Below the pieces are notes generated by a model. That model had not been told where the DNA came from. It worked only from the letters and a program-made list of their open reading frames with translations, and did not search any database. A stretch of DNA of 64,000 nucleotides from Alphaproteobacteria bacterium (GTDB lineage: Bacteria > Pseudomonadota > Alphaproteobacteria > Micropepsales > Micropepsaceae), in contig WGNJ01000003.1 of assembly GCA_016124635.1 (NCBI GenBank), positions 62,001 to 126,000 on the forward strand, in the 5' to 3' direction. Positions 43,288 through 54,339 of the stretch are shown here, one piece after another; positions within the stretch are counted from its first letter, which is position 1, and every line of letters starts with the position of its first letter. A program made the translations under genes and the position numbers.

Positions 43288-43405
43288 AAATCATAAATTA
43301 GAGCGATGGCCTGTCGTGCGCCAGTTCACGACGAAGTTGAATGAACGGCCGGAACATTGCGCCGCGCCAAGGCGTTTTAGAGCCATAGCTCCTAGGGAGA
43401 TTGCC

Positions 43406-43747
43406 ATGGTTAGAATGGCGCTTTTTGGCTCTGTCGCGATCGTCATTTGCTTCGCTGCACAGGCGCACGCCGTAACCCTCTCGGACGATACGATCGATCG
43501 CGCCATTGCGTGTAGCGTGTATGGCGGCTTCGCGTCGAATTCAGATCCACAAACTGCGTCCGTGCGGAGCAAAATCGAACGCACGATCCGCGAGGCCGTA
43601 GCGACCGGCCAGCGGACGCAGCAACAGGTCAACGACGCGTTCTATGACACGGCCTACCGGGCCATGTACGACCAGCCTCGCGCCGAGCTAACCGCGAACT
43701 GGAATGAATGCCGAACCACGTTCGGTTCCGGCCTACCCAGCAGCTAG
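43406..43747 (+). CDS. small secreted hypothetical protein
   Basis: The 113-residue protein has a signal peptide ([19 protein letters not shown]). The mature domain is mostly helical with two cysteines (ACSVYGG and NECRTTF), which may bond. A good GGGAGATTGCC ribosome site precedes the ATG at 43406. No family is recognised. It is divergent from thiD and its stop overlaps that of glmM in CTAG. Confidence 0.75.
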   Translation: MVRMALFGSVAIVICFAAQAHAVTLSDDTIDRAIACSVYGGFASNSDPQTASVRSKIERTIREAVATGQRTQQQVNDAFYDTAYRAMYDQPRAELTANWNECRTTFGSGLPSS

Positions 43748-45096
43748 GCCGCGCTTGCTTCTTCCAGAACTTTGACGATGTCGCCGACGACGGTCGTCAC
43801 CAGTTTCTCGTCGTCGCCCTCCGCCATCACGCGAATGACCGGCTCGGTCCCTGACTTGCGAATCAGCAATCGCCCCGATTTGGCCAGCCTGGCCTCGCCG
43901 TCCTGAATGGCGGCCGCGACTTCCTTGCGCTCGAGCGGCACGGCGCCATTGCGATAACGCACGTTTTTCAAAACCTGCGGCAGCGGCTCGAACAGATGAC
44001 AAGCCGTGCTTGCCGGTTGTTGGGTCTCGGCAATCACCGCCAACACCTGAAGCGCCGCGACCAGCCCGTCGCCGGTGGTCGAAAAATCGGACATCACCAA
44101 ATGTCCCGACTGCTCGCCGCCGACATTGAAGCCATGTTCGCGCATGTGTTCGACGACATACCGGTCGCCGACCGCCGTGCGCGCGAGTTTGAGATTCATG
44201 GCCCTGAGCGTCCGCTCAAGACCGAGGTTCGACATAACCGTCGCCACGACGCCACCACCCCTGAGCGTCCCGGCTCGCGACCACGACCTGGCGATCAGAG
44301 CCAAGATCTGATCGCCGTCGATGATACGTCCGTGCTCATCGGCAATAACGACACGATCGGCGTCGCCGTCGAGCGCAATACCGAGATCGGCGCGCGTCTC
44401 ACGCACCTTGCTGCACATCGCCTGAGGCGAGGTGGAGCCGCAGTCGCGATTGATATTGAAGCCGTCGGGATCGACCCCGACCTTGACGACCTCGGCGCCG
44501 AGTTCCCAGAGCACATCCGGCGCGACTTTGTAGGCCGCTCCATTGGCGCAGTCGACAACGATGCGCTTACCCTCGAGCGTCAGGTGTCGCGGGAACGTAC
44601 GCTTGGCGAACTCGATATAGCGCGCCTGACAATCGTCGATTCGTTTCGCCCGGCCGAGATCCGGAGGCTCGGCCAAGCCTTCGCTCAAATCCGCATCCAT
44701 CATCTTCTCGATGCGTGCTTCGACTTGATCGGAAAGCTTGTAGCCGTCGGGCCCGAAGAACTTGATGCCGTTGTCCTGATAGCCATTGTGCGAGGCCGAG
44801 ATCATGACGCCGAGATCGGCGCGCAACGAGCGCGTCAGCATCGCGACCGCAGGCGTCGGCAGCGGTCCGAACAAGAACACATCCATCCCGACTGACGTAA
44901 ACCCGGCGACCAATGCCGGCTCGATCATGTAGCCTGAGAGGCGCGTGTCCTTGCCGATCACGACGCGGTGACGGTGCTCGCCGCGTGTGAAGTAGCGCCC
45001 GGCGGCCATGCCTGCGCGCAACGCCGTCTCCGCCGTCATGGGCTGCGCATTCGCTTTCCCGCGAATACCATCGGTGCCGAAATACTTACGTGTCAT
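43744..45096 (-). CDS. glmM: phosphoglucosamine mutase
   Basis: The 450-residue enzyme converts glucosamine-6-P to glucosamine-1-P for UDP-GlcNAc synthesis. It has [13 protein letters not shown] at the start, the phosphoserine loop [20 protein letters not shown] (about 98-117), the metal-binding LDGDADRV (about 242) and the sugar-phosphate site [18 protein letters not shown] 45096 is the standard start. It follows folP on the same strand, 86 bases apart. Confidence 0.97.
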   Translation of the reverse strand: MTRKYFGTDGIRGKANAQPMTAETALRAGMAAGRYFTRGEHRHRVVIGKDTRLSGYMIEPALVAGFTSVGMDVFLFGPLPTPAVAMLTRSLRADLGVMISASHNGYQDNGIKFFGPDGYKLSDQVEARIEKMMDADLSEGLAEPPDLGRAKRIDDCQARYIEFAKRTFPRHLTLEGKRIVVDCANGAAYKVAPDVLWELGAEVVKVGVDPDGFNINRDCGSTSPQAMCSKVRETRADLGIALDGDADRVVIADEHGRIIDGDQILALIARSWSRAGTLRGGGVVATVMSNLGLERTLRAMNLKLARTAVGDRYVVEHMREHGFNVGGEQSGHLVMSDFSTTGDGLVAALQVLAVIAETQQPASTACHLFEPLPQVLKNVRYRNGAVPLERKEVAAAIQDGEARLAKSGRLLIRKSGTEPVIRVMAEGDDEKLVTTVVGDIVKVLEEASAA

Positions 45097-45182
45097 GAGC
45101 CCTCGGGGGAGCGGTCCCAATCCCAAATCGCGCGAATTCTATAGCACGAAACCCTTAAGTGCCCGCCAACCCCTAAAGTCCG

Positions 45183-45995
45183 TTAACGGCCGGAATTCAG
45201 CGCCTTCCAGACGGTCAAACCTTGTTTCAAAGCCGCAACATCGTGGGTGCGAATGAAGTCCGCGCCGTTTAGTGCGGCAAACAATTCGCCAGCCAGAGTC
45301 GCGGGACCCGCGTGCTCGACCTCGACGCCGGCAAGCTTGCGCAGGAACGATTTACGGCTCACCGAAACAAGGAGCGGCAGTCCATAGCGCGCTTTGATCT
45401 CCGGCAGACGCCGCAACACTTCGAGCGACACGTTTGGATCGTTACCCAGAAAGAAGCCCATGCCGGGATCCAGTACAATGCGCTCGGCCGGTACGCCGGC
45501 ACCCGTCAACGCGCCAAGCCTTCGATCGAAGAACGCGTAGAGCCGATCCATAATGGTGCTCGCGTCGGTCTCGACACGCTGCGCCTTTCCCTCAACGACA
45601 TTGTGCATGAGAACGAGCTTGCACCGCGCCTCCGCAAGCGCCGGATACAGAGCAGGATCGCCAAATCCTTGAATATCGTTCAGCCACGCAACCCGCTGCG
45701 CTAGCGCCCATGCCTGCGTCTCACTCGAAAACGTATCGACCGAGACGGTGACGTCACGCTCGTGCAACGCCGCGACGATCGGCGCGAGGCGCCTGATTTC
45801 CTCCGCCGCTGGAACGGCATCGGCATCGGGGTTCGAGGCGACGGCGCCGAGGTCGATCACATCGGCGCCGTCTTTTGTGAGTTGCAGGGCATGTTCGATC
45901 GCCGCCGCTGTGTTCAAGAACTTGCCGCCGTCGGAAAACGAGTCCGACGTAACGTTGACGATGCCGAAGATCGAAGGTGCAGAAGCGATCGTCAC
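45183..45995 (-). CDS. folP: dihydropteroate synthase, Sul-like
   Basis: The 270-residue TIM-barrel enzyme joins p-aminobenzoate and pterin pyrophosphate in folate synthesis. It follows Sul-type rather than ordinary FolP sequence: IFGIVNVTSDSFSDGG, then DVIDLGAVASNPDADAV in place of the usual DxGGESTRPG loop, WLNDIQGFGDPALYP, VLDPGMGFFLGNDP, and SVSRKSFLRKL. From memory this tracks plasmid Sul2 over its whole length. It lies in the standard chromosomal slot between ftsH and glmM. Its GTG overlaps the previous stop in GTGA. Sulfonamide insensitivity is an inference only. Confidence 0.93.
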   Translation of the reverse strand: MTIASAPSIFGIVNVTSDSFSDGGKFLNTAAAIEHALQLTKDGADVIDLGAVASNPDADAVPAAEEIRRLAPIVAALHERDVTVSVDTFSSETQAWALAQRVAWLNDIQGFGDPALYPALAEARCKLVLMHNVVEGKAQRVETDASTIMDRLYAFFDRRLGALTGAGVPAERIVLDPGMGFFLGNDPNVSLEVLRRLPEIKARYGLPLLVSVSRKSFLRKLAGVEVEHAGPATLAGELFAALNGADFIRTHDVAALKQGLTVWKALNSGR

Positions 45996-46396
45996 TTGCA
46001 GGTCAGGTCAGGCGAGCCCAGCACATCGCCGCGATCATTCATTTCGCCGCTCAAAACGCAGCCCTTTACGTCGTTCGGTACGGTGGAGACATATGTCTTG
46101 TCTGTACCGTGATAGCGGCAAACCATCGTGATCGGTTTTCCGGGAACGCGGGTGAGTTCCCAATGCTGCTCGAGCTGTCGCTCCTTCTCGGAGTCGTCGT
46201 CCGACGGTACGCCGTCATTGTCCTTGGGATCGCCCAGGTAAAACCCGACGTCTTTGAAACGATGTTCCATTTGCGCCGAACCGGCGCCCGGCGGCTCCCC
46301 GTCGTCGGTCACGGTCGCCGGACAAGGACCCGAATCCGCATTTGCTGCAACCGCACTCAACATCAGTCCAAATGAAGCCACCAGAAAGATGCGCAT
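45992..46396 (-). CDS. secreted hypothetical protein
   Basis: The 134-residue protein has a signal peptide (MRIFLVASFGLMLSAVAANA) and a mature domain with four cysteines (GPCPAT, MVCRYHG, KGCVLSG and the last TCK), likely two disulfides. A TDDGEPPGAG loop and a charged middle are present; no family is recognised. A strong CAGGAGGACGTC ribosome site precedes the ATG. Its stop overlaps the folP start, so the two are coupled. A terminator separates it from ftsH upstream. Confidence 0.8.
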   Translation of the reverse strand: MRIFLVASFGLMLSAVAANADSGPCPATVTDDGEPPGAGSAQMEHRFKDVGFYLGDPKDNDGVPSDDDSEKERQLEQHWELTRVPGKPITMVCRYHGTDKTYVSTVPNDVKGCVLSGEMNDRGDVLGSPDLTCK

Positions 46397-46460
46397 GACG
46401 TCCTCCTGTGCGCCAACCCAGAATCCATCAACGCCGCGTCGTTTGCAAAGGGTCCGCGCC

Positions 46461-46492
46461 AAAACAAAACAGCGGCCGAATGGCCGCTGTTT
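46461..46492 (-). terminator. rho-independent terminator of ftsH
   Basis: Minus strand: AAACAGCGGCC, loop ATTC, GGCCGCTGTTT, then TGTTTT. It lies 24 bases after the ftsH stop and separates it from the secreted-protein/folP/glmM unit. Confidence 0.85.
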
Positions 46493-46516
46493 CCGTGTGA
46501 GAAACTTGCCCGGCAC

Positions 46517-48454
<1,938 letters not shown>

Positions 48455-48574
48455 TCGAGCTCTTGTTGGTCCACTGTCGTGAGGTCAGAGAGAAGTACGG
48501 CCGCACATTGCGGCCACCTAATCACATAGGGGGCGCAGCGCCTTTTCGCCAGCATAGGAAAGCATAGCACTGGT

Positions 48575-49990
48575 TCACAGGGAGTTGCGTTTAGCCGCAC
48601 CTTTACCTTTGGCCAAGCCCAGAAAATTGGCCGAAAAGCCGTACCGTCCAGCCTCGGGTGCGAAATATTGCACAAGGGGAGCAGCGATCACATGAGCGCC
48701 TGTCCAAAGAGCGGGGCTCGTTGCCGCGATGAGGTGCGGCTCCACCGGGGGCAGTACCGCTCCGTCTCCTGCAAGCGCCAACCCTTCAGGACCTAGCGCC
48801 TTGACCACCGCACCCATCGGCGCGGCCGCAGCGAGAGCGACTCGAAAGCGGCCGTCCCAAACGGCGCTCGCGCCCGGTCTAAGATCGACATCCGCGCCAA
48901 CGGCCGCCGCCTCGCGCGCGACCAGCACCGTTCCATCGTTTCGCCGAACGAACCTGCAGCCGCCCAGTGTCCTGCCGCGAGGCTCATGGCCCTCGACAAG
49001 CCACGCCAACAGAGCCTCCATGGCCTCGAACCGCGGCGGATAGGCTTCGCCGCCGACGGACGTAGCAATGCGTCCCAAGGCGCGCAGCGACACTTCCGGA
49101 GGAGCCTCGCGAAAGCTGGCGAGACCGAGCATTGCATACCCCCAGTCGCTCACCACGACGTCTTGCAGGAGCAGCCGATCGACGGCGACGTCGATCGCTT
49201 CCCGAGCACGCCGCAAATGCGCCGCCGTCTCTGCCAATCGCTCCGAGCTCAGCCCTGCGCCTTCGAGCACCCCCCATGCCGCTCTCAATTTCGCCCGCGT
49301 GAAACGTGTCGAAGCATTGCTCGGGTCTTCGATCCAAGATTGCTTCGCAGAACGAAGCGTTGCGACGAGCCGCCCATGCGAAAACGAGAGCAACGGCCGC
49401 AGCAAAGCGATGTCGCTGAGCATGGGCCACGGCAATTGAGAGCGGGCCGCCATCCCGGACAGGCCATCGAGCCCGCTGCCGCGCGCGAGGCGAATGAGGA
49501 AGGTTTCGGCTTGATCGTCGATCGTATGTCCCGTGATCAAGGTTTTGACCCCTTCCGCCCGCGCCCAGTGGCCGAGGAGCGCATAGCGCATCTCCCGCGC
49601 GACGGCCTGGACATTGCCCTCTGGTTTGCTCGTCCACGTCATCGTCAGCGTCTGATGCGCCACGCCGAGTTTTTGCATCCATCTGCCGACGCGCTGAGCC
49701 TCGGCGCGAGACTCTTTGCGCAGACTGTGATCGACCGTTACGGCCTGCGGCGTCGGCAGCCCGTGCTTCTTGCACCAGTCGAGCGTCAGCAGAAGCGCCG
49801 CCATCGAGTCCGCGCCGCCAGATACGGCGACGGCGATCGGCCCCTGCGGCGACAGCGGCGACAGCGCGGCATCGAACTCCTGCGCACTGACAGGCTGCGC
49901 CTTAGGTGCACTTCTCTTCTTTGAAGCGCTTCGTCGCGCGACCGATGATGCTCGCGTTCGCGTTCGGGTATTTGGCTTTGAGCGCGCCAA
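48575..49990 (-). CDS. tilS: tRNA(Ile)-lysidine synthetase
   Basis: TilS modifies the CAU anticodon of a minor tRNA-Ile to lysidine. The PP-loop motif AVAVSGGADSMAALLL is present, followed by QAVTVDHSLRKES, TGHTIDDQAETFLIRLARG and WIEDPSN. The start is a problem: there is no ATG or GTG in frame before the PP loop. The nearest canonical codon is TTG at 49990, giving 471 residues with a basic N-terminus overlapping cpoB by 89 bases. The likely true N-terminus is near VSAQEFDAAL, so the start given is provisional. Confidence 0.85.
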   Translation of the reverse strand: MARSKPNTRTRTRASSVARRSASKKRSAPKAQPVSAQEFDAALSPLSPQGPIAVAVSGGADSMAALLLTLDWCKKHGLPTPQAVTVDHSLRKESRAEAQRVGRWMQKLGVAHQTLTMTWTSKPEGNVQAVAREMRYALLGHWARAEGVKTLITGHTIDDQAETFLIRLARGSGLDGLSGMAARSQLPWPMLSDIALLRPLLSFSHGRLVATLRSAKQSWIEDPSNASTRFTRAKLRAAWGVLEGAGLSSERLAETAAHLRRAREAIDVAVDRLLLQDVVVSDWGYAMLGLASFREAPPEVSLRALGRIATSVGGEAYPPRFEAMEALLAWLVEGHEPRGRTLGGCRFVRRNDGTVLVAREAAAVGADVDLRPGASAVWDGRFRVALAAAAPMGAVVKALGPEGLALAGDGAVLPPVEPHLIAATSPALWTGAHVIAAPLVQYFAPEAGRYGFSANFLGLAKGKGAAKRNSL

Positions 49991-50876
49991 GCGTCGTACA
50001 GCCCTCTTTCTTTTGGCCGAGCTCGAGTAGCGACAGCCCAAGCTTGAGCATAGCGTCCGGCGCCTTCGTCGTCTTCGGGAAGCGCTTGAGCACGTCCGCA
50101 AAGGCCTTTGCCGCGCCGCCATAGTCCTTTTGGGTAAAGGATATGTCGCCGACCCAGTATTGCGCCGGCCCCGCGAGATCGTTGGTCGGGTTGGCTTGTA
50201 CGAAATTGCGAAAGGCCGTCTGCGCGCTTGCGTATTGCGCGCGGCTGAGCAATTCCATCGCGGCGTCGTACTGCGCACGCGGATCCGCAGGCGTAGGTCC
50301 CGCTGGCGCGGCACTCGCCGGAATGCTGCCGAGCGTTCCAGGCTTCGCGCCGGTGGTCTGCGAGCCCGCGCTCGATGACAGCTGCGTCGGTCCTCCGGCT
50401 CCGCTTGTCGGTGCTGGCGTTCGTCCGCTCGGCGCACTCGGCGCAGCCACTGCCGCTGGCGCCGATGGAACACTGCCCGCGGGCGCACCGCCCTCGAGCG
50501 CGCCCAAACGATAGTTCGTTTCGTTCCGTTGCAGCTCCGCCTGCTGCTGCAGTTGTTTGACCAAGAACGTCAGCTGCTCGACCTGGCCGCGCAGATCGCG
50601 CAGCGAATTTTCCAGATCGGAAAGACGACTGCCGAGCGCGCCCGCCTGCGGTCCTGCCGGAACGCCTTGTCGATCTTCACCATCGTTCGGCGGCGGGGCG
50701 CCTTTGTAGACCTCGAGCTGGATATCCCGGATATCGCGCTCAAGACGATCAAGCCGGTCGCTCAGCGTGTCGACGTCGCTTGCCCTCAAAGGTGTGCTGT
50801 TGATTGCAACGGCGAAGACCGTCGCGGCGATGCAGACGGCAAGGAATTTCAATCGTGCAAACGGGACCGCAAACAT
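49902..50876 (-). CDS. cpoB: Tol-Pal system periplasmic protein CpoB (YbgF)
   Basis: The 324-residue protein has a signal peptide, an N-terminal coiled coil (about 33-55 and 80-125, LSDRLDRLERDIRD and LEQLTFLVKQLQQQ-like), and a long Ala/Pro/Gly/Ser linker. A C-terminal TPR domain (about 205-320, QYDAAMELLSRAQYASAQTAFRNFV and KDYGGAAKAFADVLKRFP) follows. CpoB coordinates Tol energy with peptidoglycan synthesis at division. ATG 50876 opens the signal peptide. It follows pal after a terminator, so expression is at least partly separate. Confidence 0.92.
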   Translation of the reverse strand: MFAVPFARLKFLAVCIAATVFAVAINSTPLRASDVDTLSDRLDRLERDIRDIQLEVYKGAPPPNDGEDRQGVPAGPQAGALGSRLSDLENSLRDLRGQVEQLTFLVKQLQQQAELQRNETNYRLGALEGGAPAGSVPSAPAAVAAPSAPSGRTPAPTSGAGGPTQLSSSAGSQTTGAKPGTLGSIPASAAPAGPTPADPRAQYDAAMELLSRAQYASAQTAFRNFVQANPTNDLAGPAQYWVGDISFTQKDYGGAAKAFADVLKRFPKTTKAPDAMLKLGLSLLELGQKKEGCTTLGALKAKYPNANASIIGRATKRFKEEKCT

Positions 50877-50944
50877 GAGCACTGACTCCAAGACGGCAAG
50901 TGCGCTACATCGCGCCATCGGATGACGAAATTGAGGCAGTTCCG

Positions 50945-50978
50945 GCCAAAATGAAAGGGCGCCACGCGGGCGCCCTTG
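50945..50978 (-). terminator. terminator between pal and cpoB
   Basis: Minus strand: AAGGGCGCC, loop CGCGT, GGCGCCCTT, then TCATTTT. It lies 25 bases after the pal stop and would reduce readthrough into cpoB. Confidence 0.75.
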
Positions 50979-51002
50979 TGACATTCGGCCTAGACAGCGC
51001 CG

Positions 51003-51497
51003 TTATGAGCCCGCGCCGCCGACCACGAGCGAGTAACCGCGACGATTTTGCGCCCAGCAGGCTTCGTCGGACTCGCTGCACACCGGCCGCTCTTTGCCGT
51101 AGCTCTTCGTCGTCAGGCGATTGGCATCGACGCCGAGACTGACGAGGAATTCCTTCACCGCGTACGCGCGACGATCGCCAAGCGCAAGGTTGTATTCCCG
51201 CGTGCCGCGTTCGTCGCAATGTCCTTCGACGACCAAGCGAACTTGCGGATACTTCTGTAGCCACGCCGCCTGCTTCTGCAGCGTCGCCTGCGCATCCGCG
51301 CGAATGGCATGGCTGTCGAAATCGAAATAGACCGTATCGCCGACGTTGACCTTGAGATCTTCCTGACTGCCTGGCTGCACTGTCGACGTCGTCGGTCCGG
51401 AAACTTGCGGCTTTTCTTCCTTCGTCGAAGAGCAGGCGGCAAGGAAGCCCATCGCCAACACCACGACACCAAGCTTTATGGTCGTCGCAATACGCAT
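51003..51497 (-). CDS. pal: peptidoglycan-associated lipoprotein Pal
   Basis: The 164-residue outer-membrane lipoprotein has a lipobox (GFLAAC, Cys at 22) and an OmpA-like peptidoglycan-binding domain (about 50-160), with TVYFDFDSHAIRADAQ, VEGHCDERGTREYNLALGDRRA and TKSYGKERP. Pal anchors the outer membrane to peptidoglycan and is recycled by TolB and TolA. It follows tolB on the same strand. Confidence 0.95.
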   Translation of the reverse strand: MRIATTIKLGVVVLAMGFLAACSSTKEEKPQVSGPTTSTVQPGSQEDLKVNVGDTVYFDFDSHAIRADAQATLQKQAAWLQKYPQVRLVVEGHCDERGTREYNLALGDRRAYAVKEFLVSLGVDANRLTTKSYGKERPVCSESDEACWAQNRRGYSLVVGGAGS

Positions 51498-51653
51498 GAT
51501 GACTCAACTCCAGCGGGGTACGGGTCGCTTGGAAAGGGAAGATTCCGAAGCGAACTCACCTGTTTGCGATATCGACAGCAGCGCTGGAGGTCAAGCACTG
51601 CTGCATGGTTTTAGCCAAAAGGTGCTTAATTCCCGGAGGTAAATGTGACGAAT

Positions 51654-52991
51654 CTACCGGTTCAACGGCGACCATGCCGGATCTGACGCCTCTCCAGGCG
51701 TGATCACGCGCCGTTCGTTGTGACCCGTTAAGTCGATCGACCAGATCGACGAAACGCCGCCGGCCCCGCGATGCCCAGGCGTCGTGCGTGTGAACAGGAT
51801 GACGCGTCCATTGGGAGACCACGTCGGCCCCTCGTCGGAAAAGCTCTGCGTCAAAATGCGCTCGCCGGAACCATCGGGCCTCATCACGCCAATCGCGAAA
51901 GTTGCACCGAACTGCTTTGTGAACGCGATCAGATCGCCGCGCGGTGACCAAACAGGCGTGGTGTAGCGCCCTTGGCCAAAACTGATTCGCTGCTGATTGG
52001 AACCGTTGGCATTCATCACATAGAGCTGCGGTGAGCCGCCGCGATCCGAGTTGAATACGATTCTGGTTCCGTCGGGCGAGAACGACGGCGACGTGTCGAT
52101 GCCAGGATCGGCCGTCAGCCGTGTGGGCCGACGCGAGCGCAAATCTTCGACGTAGACGTCGATATTGTTGTCGCGCGAATAGCTGAACACGACGTGGTTT
52201 CCGTCCGGCGTGAACCGCGGCGCAAATGTCATGCCCGAATACTGGCCGATCACTTCCCGCTGTCCCGTCTGCAAGTCGAACACGAAGACGCTCGGCACCG
52301 GTTTCTCGTACGACATGTAGGTGATCGCCTGCTGCGTCGGTGAGAACCGCGGCGACAGAACGATGTAATCGCCCCCCGTCAGAAAGCTGGGATTTGCGCC
52401 GTCTTGATCCATGATCGCCAGACGATAGCGGCGCTTGGTCTTTGGTCCGGACTCGGCGATGAAAACGATGCGGGTATCGAAGTATCCCTTTTCGCCGGTC
52501 AGCCGCTCATAGATCGCATCGGCGATGAGATGCCCCAGTCGCCGCCAGTTCTCGGCCGTCGTCGAAAACGACAAGCCGACCATTTGCTGCTCGGCAAAGA
52601 TGTCCCAAAGGCGGAAGTCGACCTTGAGCTTGCCGTCCGGCAACAGGCTCGCCTGCCCGGTCACCAACGCTTGGGCTTGGATCGTACGCCAATCGCCGAA
52701 GCGCGGCAGCGCCTCGAAGGTCGAGATCTTTTCGATGAACGAACGGGGGTCGAGCGGACGGAAGAGGCCCGAGCGCTCAAGATCGCCGCGCACGACAGTG
52801 GCAATCTGTGCCGCGGTCTGCTGCTGCGGACCGGCGCCGAGAAAGTCGATGACCGCAATCGGGATCGGCTCCGTGACACCCTGATCGAGCGTGATCTTCA
52901 GCTCGGCGCGCGCGGGTATCGCAGCCGCAAATGCCATGGCAACTGCAAACAGGAAACGGCCCAGCATCACACTTCGTTTTGCTTTCGTCAT
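51654..52991 (-). CDS. tolB: Tol-Pal system beta-propeller protein TolB
   Basis: The 445-residue periplasmic protein has a signal peptide ending AIPARA, an N-terminal alpha/beta domain ([11 protein letters not shown]), and a six-blade PD40 propeller. The blades repeat motifs like [36 protein letters not shown] and [13 protein letters not shown]. It binds Pal and links it to TolA. ATG 52991 follows GAGGAAG; eight extra codons in frame were rejected for lack of signal character. Confidence 0.95.
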   Translation of the reverse strand: MTKAKRSVMLGRFLFAVAMAFAAAIPARAELKITLDQGVTEPIPIAVIDFLGAGPQQQTAAQIATVVRGDLERSGLFRPLDPRSFIEKISTFEALPRFGDWRTIQAQALVTGQASLLPDGKLKVDFRLWDIFAEQQMVGLSFSTTAENWRRLGHLIADAIYERLTGEKGYFDTRIVFIAESGPKTKRRYRLAIMDQDGANPSFLTGGDYIVLSPRFSPTQQAITYMSYEKPVPSVFVFDLQTGQREVIGQYSGMTFAPRFTPDGNHVVFSYSRDNNIDVYVEDLRSRRPTRLTADPGIDTSPSFSPDGTRIVFNSDRGGSPQLYVMNANGSNQQRISFGQGRYTTPVWSPRGDLIAFTKQFGATFAIGVMRPDGSGERILTQSFSDEGPTWSPNGRVILFTRTTPGHRGAGGVSSIWSIDLTGHNERRVITPGEASDPAWSPLNR

Positions 52992-53033
52992 CAGCTTCCT
53001 CGTCAAGTCTGGCAATCCACCGGAACGGAACGC

Positions 53034-53900
53034 CTAGTAACCGGCCATCTTCGTTGGGTCGAACACGACGGTGACGTTGCTCCACGCGTCGTACTTGTCG
53101 ACCGGCAGGCTGTACGGCGCGCACATCTTGACCGCGCGAATAGCGGATTCGGACGCTGCGCGAAAGTACGGATCGCTAAGGCTTTGTGTCTCAACCAATT
53201 GTGGCGTTCCCGCGACGGAACCGTCCTGGTTGAGACGAATCTTGAGGCTTAATATCAACGCCCTTGGATCCGGCGCCCCGATCGGCACGTTCCAGCATTT
53301 CATCATCTGCGCCTTCAGCGCATCGATTTCGCTCATCGTCAGCGCCGTCTGAGCACCGACACCTCTCATCGTTTGAGCACCTTGCGCCGGCTTTGTTGGT
53401 GCCGTCGGCGGCGCCTCAGGTGTGGCCTTGGCGAGCTTGTTCACCAGCGCATCGATCTTGTTGATGTCGAATTCCGGTTTTGGCTTCTCCGGCTTCGGCT
53501 TGTGCTGCGGCCGCAAGTTCGCAAAGCGCGGCGTTGGCGGAGGTGCCGGCTTCGGCTCCTCCTTCGGAATTTCGGGCGGCAAGGGCTCGGGCATCGCCAA
53601 CGTATCGGGTTCCGGCGGCGGAGGTGGCGGCGGCTCTTCGGCCGCTTCGGGCGGTGCCGGCGGAGGCGGTTGCGGCGTCGGCTCCTCCACCGGCTTCTCG
53701 GCCTTCGTTTGCGCCATGATATTGGTCTCTTCGGACGTTGGCAGCACTTCGACCGGAATCACCTCGTCGGGAAGATTGGTCGGCGGCATAAGCCGAGGCC
53801 ACGCGATCACCGTCAACGCGATCACGCTGCCATGCAGAAGCGCCGACACGAACGCGCCGGCCCCCATGCCATCGCTGGACTCAGTTCTGCTTCCGCTCAC
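53034..53900 (-). CDS. tolA: Tol-Pal system protein TolA
   Basis: The 288-residue protein has one N-terminal membrane segment (about 14-36). A Pro/Glu/Ala-rich periplasmic region with PPPPPPEPDT and many KP repeats follows, and a C-terminal domain (about 195-285) with MKCWNVPIG, LSLKIRLNQDGSV and KMCAPYSLP. It transmits proton-motive force from TolQR to TolB-Pal. Domain II is shorter than in enterobacteria, as is common in this group. The GTG start overlaps the end of tolR by 20 bases. Confidence 0.93.
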   Translation of the reverse strand: MSGSRTESSDGMGAGAFVSALLHGSVIALTVIAWPRLMPPTNLPDEVIPVEVLPTSEETNIMAQTKAEKPVEEPTPQPPPPAPPEAAEEPPPPPPPEPDTLAMPEPLPPEIPKEEPKPAPPPTPRFANLRPQHKPKPEKPKPEFDINKIDALVNKLAKATPEAPPTAPTKPAQGAQTMRGVGAQTALTMSEIDALKAQMMKCWNVPIGAPDPRALILSLKIRLNQDGSVAGTPQLVETQSLSDPYFRAASESAIRAVKMCAPYSLPVDKYDAWSNVTVVFDPTKMAGY

Positions 53901-54339
53901 GCTTTGAATCTGTCACCAAACCGATACGCTTGAAGCCGGCGGCGTTGAGCTCGCCCATCACTTCCATGACGGTGCCGTAGTCGACGGTCTTGTCGCCGCG
54001 CACGTAGATCCGCTCATCGTAACCGTTCTGAGCAATCGCCGTCAGCTTCGGCACCAACTCGTCGAGTTGGATCTGCGTTTCTTGCAGAAAGATGTCGCCG
54101 TTCTTCTTGATCGTTATGGCGATGGGCTCCTTGTCGTCCGACATTTGCCGCGCGCGTGTTTGCGGCAAGTTCACCGGTACGCCGACGGTCAACAGTGGTG
54201 CCGTGACCATGAAGATCACCAACAGCACCAGCATCACGTCGACGAACGGCGTAACGTTGATCTGCGAGTTGGGACGCAACCGCGCGCGCCAAGCGCCGCG
54301 CCCGCGAATACCGCTCGAACCGTTGACGCCGCCGGCCAT
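53881..54339 (-). CDS. tolR: Tol-Pal system protein TolR (ExbD family)
   Basis: The 152-residue protein has one membrane segment with the ion-path aspartate in VTPFVDVMLVLLVIFMVTAP (about 28-47). The periplasmic ExbD domain contains DGDIFLQE-like NGDIFLQETQIQLDEL and DERIYVRGDKTVDYG. It forms the motor with TolQ. Its start overlaps the tolQ stop by one base (TGATG), so they are coupled. Confidence 0.96.
   Translation of the reverse strand: MAGGVNGSSGIRGRGAWRARLRPNSQINVTPFVDVMLVLLVIFMVTAPLLTVGVPVNLPQTRARQMSDDKEPIAITIKKNGDIFLQETQIQLDELVPKLTAIAQNGYDERIYVRGDKTVDYGTVMEVMGELNAAGFKRIGLVTDSKRERKQN

Noticed and set aside
43288-43405. Possible TPP riboswitch before thiD
   Set aside because: The 118-base gap lacks the conserved CUGAGA and thi-box features.
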